NCBI GenBank assembly: GCA_026400815.1
Contig: JAPLOI010000075.1
Span: 62,001-126,000 of the forward strand
Reading direction: 5' to 3'
Length of the DNA stretch: 64,000 nt
Source: Alphaproteobacteria bacterium
GTDB lineage: Bacteria; Pseudomonadota; Alphaproteobacteria; Acetobacterales; Acetobacteraceae
Positions 18,097-26,079 of the stretch are shown in pieces. Within the stretch, counting starts at the first letter, position 1. Each line of letters starts with the position of its first letter. The notes under the pieces were generated by a model. It did no database searches. It worked only from the letters and a program-made list of their open reading frames with translations, and was not told where the DNA came from. A program made the position numbers and the translations under genes.

Positions 18097-18840
18097 GTGT
18101 CCGAGATTGTCCTGCCGCTGCTGGCCGCCATCGCGGCGATCGTGCTGCACGAGGTGGCGCACGGCTATGCCGCGCTCGCGCTGGGTGACGACACCGCCCA
18201 GCGCCAGGGCCGCCTGACGCTCAACCCGATCGCCCATGTGGATCGCGTCGGCACGCTGATCGTGCCCGGCATCCTGCTGATCATCAACAGCTTTACCGGC
18301 AGCCGCTTCATGTTCGGCTGGGCCAAGCCGGTGCCGGTGGACCCCTGGCGCTTCCGCGACCCGCGCCGCGGCATGATGCTGGTGGCCATGGCCGGCCCGG
18401 CGATCAACTTCGTGCTCGCCGCCGTCGCGTCTCTCGCTTTGCACCTGGATGGCGATCCCGTGGGCACCATCGGCACCATGCTGGGGCTGCCGGGGGCGGA
18501 TCGCGGCATGGTGGCGGTGATGGCGGTGGAGTTCACCGTCTCCTTCATCCTGTTCAACATCGTGCTCGGCCTGTTCAACCTGCTGCCGATCCCGCCGCTG
18601 GATGGCGGGCGCATCGTGGTGGGCATCCTGCCGCTGCGCCTCGCCATGGCCTGGGCGCGGCTGGAACGGGCGGGCATCTTCATCGTGCTCGCCCTGCTGT
18701 TCCTGCTGCCGATGCTGCTGCGCGACCTCGGCATGCCGTTCGATCCCGTGCGCGCGCTGCTGGTGGATGGCGCCGGGTGGATGCTGCGGCACCTGCCGCT
18801 GCCGGCGTTCTACGAGAAGTTCATGCTGCATGACCTCTGA
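18097..18840 (+). CDS. Site-2 protease family (M50) membrane metallopeptidase
   Basis: 247 residues with a GTG start at 18097. It is an intramembrane zinc protease-like protein with the HExxH motif HEVAHGYAAL in helix 1 (residues 18-22) and the third ligand in LLPIPPLDGGRI (about 165-176). Five to six membrane helices are predicted. This is the short, PDZ-less subgroup that sits beside scpA in many bacteria; its natural substrate is unknown. Its 3' end overlaps the scpA start by 11 nt, implying translational coupling. Confidence 0.9.
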   Translation: MSEIVLPLLAAIAAIVLHEVAHGYAALALGDDTAQRQGRLTLNPIAHVDRVGTLIVPGILLIINSFTGSRFMFGWAKPVPVDPWRFRDPRRGMMLVAMAGPAINFVLAAVASLALHLDGDPVGTIGTMLGLPGADRGMVAVMAVEFTVSFILFNIVLGLFNLLPIPPLDGGRIVVGILPLRLAMAWARLERAGIFIVLALLFLLPMLLRDLGMPFDPVRALLVDGAGWMLRHLPLPAFYEKFMLHDL

Positions 18841-19657
18841 CCAACAGCAGGAGCCAGCGCAATACGAGCTTCCGGTTCGCCCGGAGGATGCGCTCGTGCT
18901 GCGGCTGGACGGGTTCGAGGGCCCGCTGGACCTGCTGTTGGAACTCGCCCGCGGCCAGAAGCTCGATCTGGCCAAGATCTCCATCCTGTCGCTGGTGGAG
19001 CAGTACCTGGCCGTGATCGAGGGGGCCCGGCGAATCCGGCTGGAACTGGCGGCGGATTGGCTGGTGATGGCCGCCTGGCTCACCTGGCTCAAATCCCGGC
19101 TGCTGCTGCCCAAGGGGCACGAGGCGGCGGACGAGGCGGAAACGGCGGCCGAGGTGCTCGCCGCCCGGCTGCGCAGCCTGCAGGCCATGCGCCTGGCCGC
19201 GGCCTGGCTCAGTGCCCGCCCGCAGCTGGGGCAGGACGTGTTCATCCGCGGCCTGCCGGAAGATTTGGTGGAGACCGACCGCACCAAGCTGCTGACGGAC
19301 GTGCCCGGCCTGCTGCGCGCCTATCTCGCCGCCATGCGCCGCGCCGGCGCCCGCCGCCGCTACCGGCCGCAGGCGCTGACGGTGTGGACGGTGCGCGACG
19401 CACTCTCCCGCCTCGCCCTGCTGGTGGGCAACCTGCCGGACTGGTCCAACCTGGAGCAGTTCCTGCCGGAGGAGCTGACCTCCCCGCTGCAGCGCCGGGC
19501 CGCCCTGTCTTCCACCTTGCTCGCCGGGCTGGAGATGGCGCGCGGTGGCGCGGTGCGGTTGCGCCAGGAGGAGGAGTTCGGCCCCATCCTGGTCCGCCGC
19601 GGCGATACCGACCCTGTGGCCGACCCTGGGGCCGAGGAAGCACGACCCGATGCCTGA
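18830..19657 (+). CDS. scpA: Segregation and condensation protein A (ScpA kleisin)
   Basis: 275 residues from the ATG at 18830 inside the end of the M50 gene. ScpA is the kleisin that closes the SMC ring. The N-terminal SMC-neck-binding helix reads LRLDGFEGPLDLLLELARG, followed by LDLAKISILSLVEQYL and the AADWLVMAAWLTWLKSRLLL helix. The C-terminal winged-helix part is present (SPLQRRAALSSTLLAGLEMA). The frame is open further upstream but in the shadow of the M50 gene. It overlaps scpB by 8 nt. Confidence 0.95.
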   Translation: MTSDQQQEPAQYELPVRPEDALVLRLDGFEGPLDLLLELARGQKLDLAKISILSLVEQYLAVIEGARRIRLELAADWLVMAAWLTWLKSRLLLPKGHEAADEAETAAEVLAARLRSLQAMRLAAAWLSARPQLGQDVFIRGLPEDLVETDRTKLLTDVPGLLRAYLAAMRRAGARRRYRPQALTVWTVRDALSRLALLVGNLPDWSNLEQFLPEELTSPLQRRAALSSTLLAGLEMARGGAVRLRQEEEFGPILVRRGDTDPVADPGAEEARPDA

Positions 19658-20312
19658 TCCCGAATCCTCGGCCGAATCGCTGCCCGCAGACTCCGCCGTT
19701 CCCGATTCGGACTCGGTGGACATGGAAGAATTGCTGCGCCTGGCGGAGGCAATGGTGTTTGCCGCCACCACCCCGGTGACCGCGCGCCAACTGGGCCAGC
19801 TGCTGCCAAACGGGGCCGATTCGGATGCGGTGCTCGCCGCCCTGCAGGCGCGCTATGCCGGCCGCGGGGTGGAGCTGGTGGAGGTGGGCGGCGGCTGGCA
19901 GTTCCGCACCGCGCCCGATCTTGCGCCGAAGCTGCGCCGGGTGGTGCAGGTGCCGCGCCGCCTGCCGCGCGTGGCGATGGAGACGCTGGCCATCATCGCC
20001 TATCACCAGCCCGTCACCCGGCCGGAGATCGAGGAGCTGCGCGGCGCCGCGCTGGGGCAGGGCACGCTGGACCAGCTGCTGGAAGCCGGCCTGGTCGCCC
20101 CGCGCGGCCGCAAGGAGACGCCGGGCCGGCCGACGTTGTGGGGCACCACGCCGGCCTTCCTCTCCCAGTTCGGGTTGCAGCAGCTGCGCGACCTGCCGCG
20201 GCGCGAGGACCTGTTGGTGGAGCCGGCGGCCCTGCCGATGGACGCACCGCCCTCGCCGGCGGAGGCTGAAGAGCCGGAGTCCGACGCTGAAGCAGGCGAG
20301 CCCGCGCCATGA
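19650..20312 (+). CDS. scpB: Segregation and condensation protein B (ScpB)
   Basis: 220 residues. Two winged-helix domains: LLRLAEAMVFAATTPVTARQ in the first and LPRVAMETLAIIAYHQPVTR with IEELRGAALGQGTLDQLLEA in the second. The conserved GRPTLWGTTPAFLSQFGL motif follows. A dimer of ScpB binds ScpA and regulates the SMC ATPase ring that compacts and segregates the chromosome. The acidic Pro/Glu tail (about 195-220) is disordered. The start overlaps the scpA stop. Confidence 0.95.
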   Translation: MPDPESSAESLPADSAVPDSDSVDMEELLRLAEAMVFAATTPVTARQLGQLLPNGADSDAVLAALQARYAGRGVELVEVGGGWQFRTAPDLAPKLRRVVQVPRRLPRVAMETLAIIAYHQPVTRPEIEELRGAALGQGTLDQLLEAGLVAPRGRKETPGRPTLWGTTPAFLSQFGLQQLRDLPRREDLLVEPAALPMDAPPSPAEAEEPESDAEAGEPAP

Positions 20313-20379
20313 GCGCGCGCCGGTTTCCCAGGCGCCCGGTTTCCTGCTAGCAACCCGGCGCAGGAGAGACCTTTCGCCC

Positions 20380-20421
20380 ATGCCACGCCCGTTCCGCATC
20401 GCCGGTGGCTACCATGTTTGA
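20380..20421 (+). CDS. Possible 13-residue leader peptide coupled to tatB
   Basis: ATG at 20380 is preceded by the best ribosome-binding site of the gap (AGGAGAG, 20362-20368) and encodes MPRPFRIAGGYHV before a TGA at 20419-20421 that overlaps the tatB start by 8 nt. It may be a coupling peptide for tatB, a remnant of a lost tatA, or chance. No homology is claimed. Confidence 0.25.
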   Translation: MPRPFRIAGGYHV

Positions 20422-20917
20422 TTTCGCATGGTCCGAACTCGCCGTGATCGGCGTGGTGGCCCTGCTTGTGATCGGGCCGAAGGACCTGCCCAAGGCGATC
20501 AAGGCCGTGGGCGATTTCGTGCGCAAGGCGCGCGGCATGGCCTCCGAGTTCCGCACCCATGTGGATGAGATGGTCAAGGATGCCGACCTCAAGGAGGTTC
20601 GCGACCAGATCAACGAGATCCGCAACCTGGACATCAAGGGCGCGCTGGAACGCGAGATCGACAAGGATGGTTCGATTCGTTCCGCGCTGAACGACCCCTT
20701 CGCCAACACGCCGCAACCGCTCACGCCGGCCGAGCCGACCTCCTACACGCCCATCGACCTTCCGCCGCCGGAGGAGCCGGTGCCGGTGACGGCCGCCGAG
20801 CTGGCGCCGGTGGATGACGGCATGCCGGCCTTCATCCCGCCATCGATTGCCAACCCGCCGCCGGTGCCGGATTTCCTCCCGCCGACTACCTCCCGCCCGC
20901 CGCTCGTTGGCGCCTAG
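20414..20917 (+). CDS. tatB: Sec-independent translocase protein TatB
   Basis: 167 residues from ATG at 20414 (MFDFAWSELAVIG). One N-terminal membrane helix is followed by the family GPKDLPKAIKAVGDFVRKAR amphipathic helix (about 20-40), a charged helical stretch with IRNLDIKGALEREIDKD, and a long Pro-rich disordered tail (about 95-167). TatB with TatC forms the receptor for folded proteins bearing twin-arginine signals. Two binding proteins in this window (at 40099 and 60868) carry twin-arginine leaders. A tatA gene, often placed before tatB, is not found in the 101-nt gap after scpB. Confidence 0.92.
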   Translation: MFDFAWSELAVIGVVALLVIGPKDLPKAIKAVGDFVRKARGMASEFRTHVDEMVKDADLKEVRDQINEIRNLDIKGALEREIDKDGSIRSALNDPFANTPQPLTPAEPTSYTPIDLPPPEEPVPVTAAELAPVDDGMPAFIPPSIANPPPVPDFLPPTTSRPPLVGA

Positions 20918-20933
20918 ACCCAGGGATCAGGAC

Positions 20934-21731
20934 GTGGCCGACACCGCCAAAGAAGACACGATCGACGACAAGCCCATGCCGCTGCTCGATCACCTGATCG
21001 AGCTGCGCACGCGGCTGATGTGGTCGCTGGGCACGGTGGTGGTGGCGGTGATCGGGTGCTGGTTCCTGTCCCAGCACATCTACGCCTTCCTGGCGCAGCC
21101 GCTGGTGGACATCCTGGTGGCGAAATCGGGCGGGGAGCCGCGCCGGCTGATCTTCACCGCGCTGACCGAGGCGTTCTTCACCTACCTGAAGGTGGCGATC
21201 TTCGGGGGCATGTTCATCTCCTTCCCGCTCATCGCGCACCAGATCTGGCTGTTCATCGCGCCCGGGCTGTATCGCAGCGAGAAGCGGGCGCTGCTGCCGT
21301 TCCTGCTGGCCTCCCCGGTGATGTTCCTGCTGGGGGCGGCTTTGGCGTACTATTTCATCTTTCCGGCCGCCTTCAAGTTCTTCGTCAGCTTTGAAACGCC
21401 GGCCGTGCAGGGCGGCGTGCCGATCCAGCTGGAAGCCAAGGTGGGCGAATATCTCGACCTGGTGATGAAGCTGATCTTCGCCTTCGGCATTGCCTTCCAG
21501 ATGCCGGTGGCGCTGTCGCTGATGGCCAAGGTGGGGATCGTCTCGTCCAAGGGGCTCAAGGGCGCGCGGCGCTACGCCATCGTGGGCATCTTCGTGTTTG
21601 CCGCCATCGTGACGCCGCCGGACCCGATGAGCCAGATCGGTCTCGCGATTCCGCTGATCGGGCTCTACGAACTGTCGATCTTTGCCGCCAAGCTGGTGGA
21701 GCCCAAGCCCGTGAAAGAGGACGACGCCTGA
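20934..21731 (+). CDS. tatC: Sec-independent translocase protein TatC
   Basis: 265 residues with a GTG start at 20934. Six membrane helices. Signatures: PLLDHLIELRTRLMWS at the N-terminus (the Glu needed for signal binding), FTALTEAFFTYLKVA, APGLYRSEKRALLPF, GIAFQMPVALSLMAKVGIV and AIVTPPDPMSQIGLAIPL. It recognises twin-arginine signal peptides and nucleates the Tat pore. The stop overlaps the next start by one base (TGATG), so the racemase-like gene is read in the same unit. Confidence 0.96.
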   Translation: MADTAKEDTIDDKPMPLLDHLIELRTRLMWSLGTVVVAVIGCWFLSQHIYAFLAQPLVDILVAKSGGEPRRLIFTALTEAFFTYLKVAIFGGMFISFPLIAHQIWLFIAPGLYRSEKRALLPFLLASPVMFLLGAALAYYFIFPAAFKFFVSFETPAVQGGVPIQLEAKVGEYLDLVMKLIFAFGIAFQMPVALSLMAKVGIVSSKGLKGARRYAIVGIFVFAAIVTPPDPMSQIGLAIPLIGLYELSIFAAKLVEPKPVKEDDA

Positions 21732-22369
21732 TGCGTATCGCCTGCCTGCACACCGTGGAAAGCAACGTGCCGGTGTTCGAGGCGGCCGCCGCTTCCCTTG
21801 CGGGGGTGACGCTGTCGCATGTGGTGCGGCCGGACCTGCTGAAGCGGGCGGAGGCCGAGGGTGGGCTGACCGATGCGATCCGCGACGAGGCGGCCGAGTT
21901 GCTGCGGGAGATGGCGTCCGGCGTGGATGCGGTGCTGCTGACCTGCTCCACCGTGGGGCCGGCGGCGGAGCGGGCCGATCTGCTGGCGCCGGTGCCGGTG
22001 CTGCGGGTGGATGGCGCGCTGGCCAGCGCGGCGGTGGCCAAGGCGGCTGCCGGCAAGGGGCGGGTGGATGTGCTGTGTACGGTGCAGACCACGGTGGAAC
22101 CCACCCGCACACTGTTCGAGCGGGTGGCCGACGGCACCGATGTGGCCATCGAGATGCATATCGCGCCGGGCGCCTGGGAGGCGTTCCGGGGCGGGGATGT
22201 GGCCGAGTACAACCGGCTGATCGCGGTGGCGGCCGATGCGCTGTTCGCCAAGGGGGCCGGAGTGGTGGCCTTTGCCCAGGCCTCCATGGCCGGGGCTGCG
22301 GGGCTGTGCACCAAGGGCGTGCCGCTGACCAGCCCGGGTGCCGGGCTGTCTGCGGCGGCGCGATCGTGA
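21731..22369 (+). CDS. Aspartate/glutamate racemase family protein
   Basis: 212 residues. It resembles the Asp/Glu/hydantoin racemase fold. A first-half cysteine, expected to be catalytic, lies in AVLLTCSTVGPAA (about residue 76). The second-half cysteine region reads SMAGAAGLCTKGVPLTSPGAG (about 187-207). Cofactor-independent racemases or maleate isomerases of this fold use two cysteines; the substrate here is unknown. It is wedged between tatC (one-base overlap) and serS, which is not its usual place. Confidence 0.72.
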   Translation: MRIACLHTVESNVPVFEAAAASLAGVTLSHVVRPDLLKRAEAEGGLTDAIRDEAAELLREMASGVDAVLLTCSTVGPAAERADLLAPVPVLRVDGALASAAVAKAAAGKGRVDVLCTVQTTVEPTRTLFERVADGTDVAIEMHIAPGAWEAFRGGDVAEYNRLIAVAADALFAKGAGVVAFAQASMAGAAGLCTKGVPLTSPGAGLSAAARS

Positions 22370-22446
22370 CGCTTCGCCGATCCGCCTGATCCTGCGCTAA
22401 GCTCACTGTATTCGCGGCCCGCCGCCGCCCCTTTCGGGGAATAGAC

Positions 22447-23721
22447 ATGCACGACATTCGCACCCTTCGCGACGACGCGACGCTGTTCGACGCCGCCATG
22501 GCCCGCCGTGGCCTGCCGCCGGCCGCCGCCGGAATCCTGGCCCAGGACAGCGAGCGCCGGGCGGCGCAGACGGCGCTGCAAGAGATCCAGTCCTTCCGCA
22601 ATGCGCTCTCGAAGCGCATTGGCGAGGCGCGCCGCAAGGGCGAGGACAGTGCCGCGCTGGAGGCCGAGGTTTCCGCCAAGCGGGCGGAGATGGAGGCGCT
22701 GGAGAAGAAGGTCGCGGGGCTGGACAAGGCCATCTTCGACACGCTGGCGGCGCTGCCGAACGTGCTGGATGGCGATGTGCCGGAGGGGCCGGACGAGAGC
22801 GCCAACGTGGTGCTGAAGCAGGTGGGCGCGCCCACCGATCTCGGCTTCGAGCCCAAGCAGCATTTCGAGCTCGGCGAGGCGCTGGGCATGATGGATTTCG
22901 AGACGGCGACCAAGATGGCCGGCAGCCGGTTCACCATCCTGCGCGGCGGGCTGGCGCGGCTGGAGCGGGCGCTGGGGCAGTTCATGCTGGACACCCACAC
23001 CACCCAGCATGGCTACACCGAGCACACCGTGCCGTTCCTGGTGAACGACGCCACCATGTTCGGCACCAACCAGCTGCCCAAGTTCGCCGAGGATTCGTTC
23101 CGCACCACCGATGGGCGCTGGCTGATCGCCACCAGCGAGATTCCGCTGACCAACACGGTGGCCGGCGAGATCGTGCCGGAGGCGAAGCTGCCGATCCGGC
23201 TGACGGCGCTGAGCGACTGCTTCCGCAGCGAGGCCGGGGCCTCTGGCCGCGATACGCGCGGGATGCTGCGCCAGCACCAGTTCCGCAAGGTGGAGCTGGT
23301 TTCCATCGTGCACCCGGAGCAGAGCGTGGCCGAGCAGGAGCGGATGACCGCCAGCGCGGAGAAGGTGCTGGAGTTGCTGGGGCTGCCGTATCGGCGCGTG
23401 GTGCTTTCCAGCGGGGATACCGGGTTCGGGGCGGTGCGGACCTTCGACCTGGAGGTGTGGCTGCCGGGGCAGCAGATGTGGCGCGAGATTTCCTCCTGCT
23501 CCAACACGCGCGATTTCCAGGCACGGCGGATGAACGCGCGGTTCCGCAATGCCGAGGGCAAGGTGGGCGGGTTCGTGCACACGCTGAACGGCTCTGGCGT
23601 GGCGGTGGGGCGCGCGCTGATCGCGGTGATGGAGAACTACCAGCAGGCGGACGGCTCCATCCGGGTGCCGGAGGCGCTGGTGCCGTGGATGGGTGGAGCG
23701 GAGTTCATCCGCAAGGTCTGA
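22447..23721 (+). CDS. serS: Serine--tRNA ligase (SerRS)
   Basis: 424 residues, full length. Class II synthetase. The N-terminal antiparallel coiled coil that grips the long variable arm of tRNA-Ser spans about 25-105. Motif 1 is in the region [11 protein letters not shown]. Motif 2 reads [20 protein letters not shown] then [11 protein letters not shown]. Motif 3 reads [20 protein letters not shown] and [20 protein letters not shown]. It also supplies Ser-tRNA for selenocysteine where that pathway exists. It follows the racemase-like gene by 77 nt. Confidence 0.98.
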   Translation: MHDIRTLRDDATLFDAAMARRGLPPAAAGILAQDSERRAAQTALQEIQSFRNALSKRIGEARRKGEDSAALEAEVSAKRAEMEALEKKVAGLDKAIFDTLAALPNVLDGDVPEGPDESANVVLKQVGAPTDLGFEPKQHFELGEALGMMDFETATKMAGSRFTILRGGLARLERALGQFMLDTHTTQHGYTEHTVPFLVNDATMFGTNQLPKFAEDSFRTTDGRWLIATSEIPLTNTVAGEIVPEAKLPIRLTALSDCFRSEAGASGRDTRGMLRQHQFRKVELVSIVHPEQSVAEQERMTASAEKVLELLGLPYRRVVLSSGDTGFGAVRTFDLEVWLPGQQMWREISSCSNTRDFQARRMNARFRNAEGKVGGFVHTLNGSGVAVGRALIAVMENYQQADGSIRVPEALVPWMGGAEFIRKV

Positions 23722-23772
23722 ACCCCCTGGCGCCGGTGGCGTTGCCTCCGCAGGTGTTTGCGGAGATGTGCC

Positions 23773-24444
23773 ATGGTGTCGCGGTTTTTTGGGTCGGGCG
23801 ATCCTTTCAGCGTGTTGCAGCGCGAGGTGAACCGGGTGTTCGACGAGGTGTTCCGCACCGCGCCGGCCCGGGCGGGGTTCGGCGGGTTCGCGCCCGATCT
23901 GGACCTGTGCGAGACCGGCGAGGGGCTGGAGATGACGGCGGAGCTGCCCGGGATGGCCGAGGGGGACATCGACCTGCGGCTGGAGGGCGACCTGCTGACG
24001 CTGTCGGGCGAGAAGTGCGACGGGCGGGAGCAGGCCGAGGGCGGGCGCCACATGAGCGAGCGCGGCTTCGGGCGGTTCCAGCGCAGCTTCCGGCTGCCCT
24101 ATGCGCCCGATGTGAGCCAGGTGCAGGCACGCTTCGAGCAGGGCGTGCTGCATGTGGCGCTGCCGCGGCCGGCGCAGATGCAGGCGGGCGGGCGGATTCC
24201 GATCCGGGCGCAGATGGATGCCGCGCCGGGGCAGGGCGGCTACCCCGGCGGCAGCCCGCATGGTGCCTCCGGCGGGTCGGCGCAGGGGGCGGTGCCGGAG
24301 CATAAATCCGACCAGGCGGAGAGCGCGTCGAACCGGCAGTTGAAGGACAAGGTGAGCGAGGCCGGGCGGGAAAGCTTTCCGGCGAGCGATCCGCCGGCGC
24401 ATTCCGGGATTACCGGCGTGGTGGTGGTGCCGCCGCAGGCTTAG
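23773..24444 (+). CDS. Hsp20/alpha-crystallin small heat-shock protein with extended C-terminal tail
   Basis: 223 residues from ATG at 23773 (MVSRFFGSGDPFSVLQREVN); GGAG lies 8 nt upstream. The alpha-crystallin domain spans about 35-140: FAPDLDLCETGEGLEMTAEL, PGMAEGDIDLRLEGDLLTLS, and FGRFQRSFRLPYAPDVSQVQ, then the GVLHVALPRP strand. The tail (about 145-223) is unusually long. It is Gly/Gln-rich, then carries KVSEAGRESFPASDPPAHSG, a motif familiar from separate small stress proteins of alphaproteobacteria. A holdase chaperone role is expected; the tail role is unknown. Confidence 0.88.
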   Translation: MVSRFFGSGDPFSVLQREVNRVFDEVFRTAPARAGFGGFAPDLDLCETGEGLEMTAELPGMAEGDIDLRLEGDLLTLSGEKCDGREQAEGGRHMSERGFGRFQRSFRLPYAPDVSQVQARFEQGVLHVALPRPAQMQAGGRIPIRAQMDAAPGQGGYPGGSPHGASGGSAQGAVPEHKSDQAESASNRQLKDKVSEAGRESFPASDPPAHSGITGVVVVPPQA

Positions 24445-24468
24445 GTGTTGGGGCACTGAAGGAAGAGT

Positions 24469-24583
24469 CTTCTTTTTCTGAAGAAAAAGAAGCAAAAAGA
24501 CTTTTATCTATGGTGGCGGGTAACCTCGGCGGCGACACCGCAAACGGAAAAAAGTTTTTTGGTTCTTTTTTTCAAAAAAGAAC
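24469..24583. repeat. AT-rich composite palindrome, full copy (hsp20/tRNA-Lys gap)
   Basis: The two arms are in the opposite order to the other copies. The CTTC-tip arm comes first (CTTCTTTTTCTGAAGAAAAA then GAAGCAAAAAGACTTTTA), and the GTTC-tip arm second (AAAAGTTTTTTGGTTC, T run, CAAAAAAGAAC). The spacer of about 41 nt retains GGTG...CACC pairing only. It lies between convergent hsp20 and tRNA-Lys. Confidence 0.85.
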
Positions 24584-24609
24584 GCGCTTTCTTCCTCACC
24601 AACAGATCC

Positions 24610-24685
24610 TGGTGAGCCCGGTGGGATTCGAACCCACGACCCCAAGATTAAAAGTCTCGTGCTCTACCGGCTGAGCTACAGGCTC
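24610..24685 (-). tRNA. tRNA-Lys (anticodon UUU)
   Basis: A 76-nt cloverleaf including an encoded 3' CCA. The acceptor stem GAGCCTG pairs with CGGGCTC, there is a TAGCTCAGCCGGTAGAGCA D-arm, the anticodon loop CTTTTAA has TTT at 34-36, and the T-arm is GTGGGTTCGAATCCCAC. The 5' end is at 24685. Confidence 0.97.
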
Positions 24686-24719
24686 GTGGGGCGGGTTGAA
24701 CGACAGGTGGCGCCCGGGG

Positions 24720-25898
24720 TCAAGACGTGATGGTGGCTGTTGTGCCGTAGGGCACCTTTTCCGTGCGGCGCAGGCGGGTGCCTTCGCGTTCCACGGCGCG
24801 GAAGGTGCGGATGAAGTTGCCGCCGGCGAGGCCGATCACCTGATCCTCCGACCAGCCGCGGCGGAGCATTTCGGCCAGGAGGTTGGGGAATCGGCGCACA
24901 TCCTCCAGCCCCGTGGGGGTGGTGGCGACGCCGAAGAAGTCGCTGCCGATGCCGCAGTTTTCGGCGCCGACCTTGCCGGCGATGTATTCGATGTGGTCGG
25001 CCACGTCCTCCAGCTTCGCCAGGGGGCGGGGGCCGTGTTTCTTTTCGTGGATGGCGATCTTGGAGAGGCGCTCGGCTTCGGTGTGCAGCACGAAGCTGGC
25101 GCGCAGCGGGCCCATCCATTGGCGGACCGATTCGCTGAGGAAATCCGGGATGAAGGTGGCCATGACGAGGCCGCCCTTCTGGCGCACCATGTCCAGCACG
25201 TCGTCGGGCACGTTGCGGGGGTGGTCGCACAGGGCGCGGGCGTTGCTGTGGCTGAAGACGATGGGGGCGGTGCTGATCTCCAGCACCTGGCGCATGACGC
25301 TGGGGGCGACATGGGCGCAATCGACGATCATGCCCAGGCGGTTCAGCTCCCGCACCACGGCGCGGCCGAATGCGGTGAGGCCGTTGTGACGGGCCTCATC
25401 CGTGGCGCTGTCCACCCAATCCAGCGTGCCGTTGTGGCAGAGGGTCATCAGGCGGGCGCCGGCGGCGTGCCAGACGCGCAGCGGGGCCAGCGAGTTCTCC
25501 AGCCCCACCCCGCCCTCCACGGCCAGCATGGAGGCGATCTTGCCGGCCTTCTTGGCGCGGGCGAAATCGGACGCGCGCTTCACCGGCAGGAAGACATCGG
25601 GGTGGGCGGCGTTCATCTGCAGCACGATGTCGATCTGTTCCAGCACGGCGCGGCCGGGGTGCTCGATCTCGGTGGGGATGTAGGCGGCCCAGACCTGGCC
25701 GCTGACCCGGCCTTCGCGCAGGCGGGGGATGTCGGTGTCGCCGTCGTTGCGCTGGCGGGCGAGGTTGTAGGCGGCGACGTCCCCTTGGGCATGGCTGTCG
25801 TTGCGGATGACCCAGGGGAGGTCGTTGTGGCCGTCGATGAAGGGGATGGTTTCCAGCAGGGCGAGGGCGCGCTTGAGGTGGCGGTCTGGCTTGGCCAT
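24720..25898 (-). CDS. Membrane dipeptidase-like (renal dipeptidase, M19 family)
   Basis: 392 residues from ATG at 25898. Zinc-dependent M19 peptidase fold. The first metal ligands are in IPFIDGHNDLPWVIR (His-x-Asp, about residues 20-25), the bridging Glu in SMLAVEGGVGLE, His ligands in LTLCHNGTLDW and IVDCAHVAPSVM, then PIVFSHSNARALCDHPRNV and NCGIGSDFFG. M19 enzymes cleave dipeptides, including D-residue dipeptides and beta-lactam-like substrates. It lies downstream of, and in the same direction as, the FGGY kinase with 181 nt between. The 3' neighbour is tRNA-Lys. Confidence 0.93.
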   Translation of the reverse strand: MAKPDRHLKRALALLETIPFIDGHNDLPWVIRNDSHAQGDVAAYNLARQRNDGDTDIPRLREGRVSGQVWAAYIPTEIEHPGRAVLEQIDIVLQMNAAHPDVFLPVKRASDFARAKKAGKIASMLAVEGGVGLENSLAPLRVWHAAGARLMTLCHNGTLDWVDSATDEARHNGLTAFGRAVVRELNRLGMIVDCAHVAPSVMRQVLEISTAPIVFSHSNARALCDHPRNVPDDVLDMVRQKGGLVMATFIPDFLSESVRQWMGPLRASFVLHTEAERLSKIAIHEKKHGPRPLAKLEDVADHIEYIAGKVGAENCGIGSDFFGVATTPTGLEDVRRFPNLLAEMLRRGWSEDQVIGLAGGNFIRTFRAVEREGTRLRRTEKVPYGTTATITS

Positions 25899-25965
25899 GG
25901 CGTTCGGTCCTGCGGCGGGTGGAACTGGAAGTATGTTCCGTTTCAGCAGCGCGGAGGAAGGAGGA

Positions 25966-26016
25966 TTCACCACGGAGGCGCGGAGGGCGCGGAGAAGGCA
26001 CGGAGGCTCAATGGGA
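25966..26016. repeat. CGGAG-rich dispersed repeat remnant
   Basis: TTCACCACGGAGGCGCGGAG followed by GGCGCGGAGAAGGCACGGAG. This matches the style of the long CACAGAG/CACGGAG inverted repeat at 52683-52813 and of similar intergenic repeats in many bacteria. Only one arm is present. Confidence 0.5.
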
Positions 26017-26036
26017 TGAGCTGGCGCCAAGGCGCG

Positions 26037-26071
26037 AAGTCTTTTTGCTTCTCTTTCTTCAGAAAAAGAAG
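26037..26071. repeat. AT-rich palindromic repeat, half element (CTTC arm)
   Basis: AAGTCTTTTTGCTTCTCTTT with tip hairpin CTTTCTTCAGAAAAAGAAG. It is one arm of the composite element, placed 9 nt after the FGGY kinase stop on the minus strand, in the position of a terminator. No partner arm is found. Confidence 0.8.
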
Positions 26072-26079
26072 GCGCTTGC

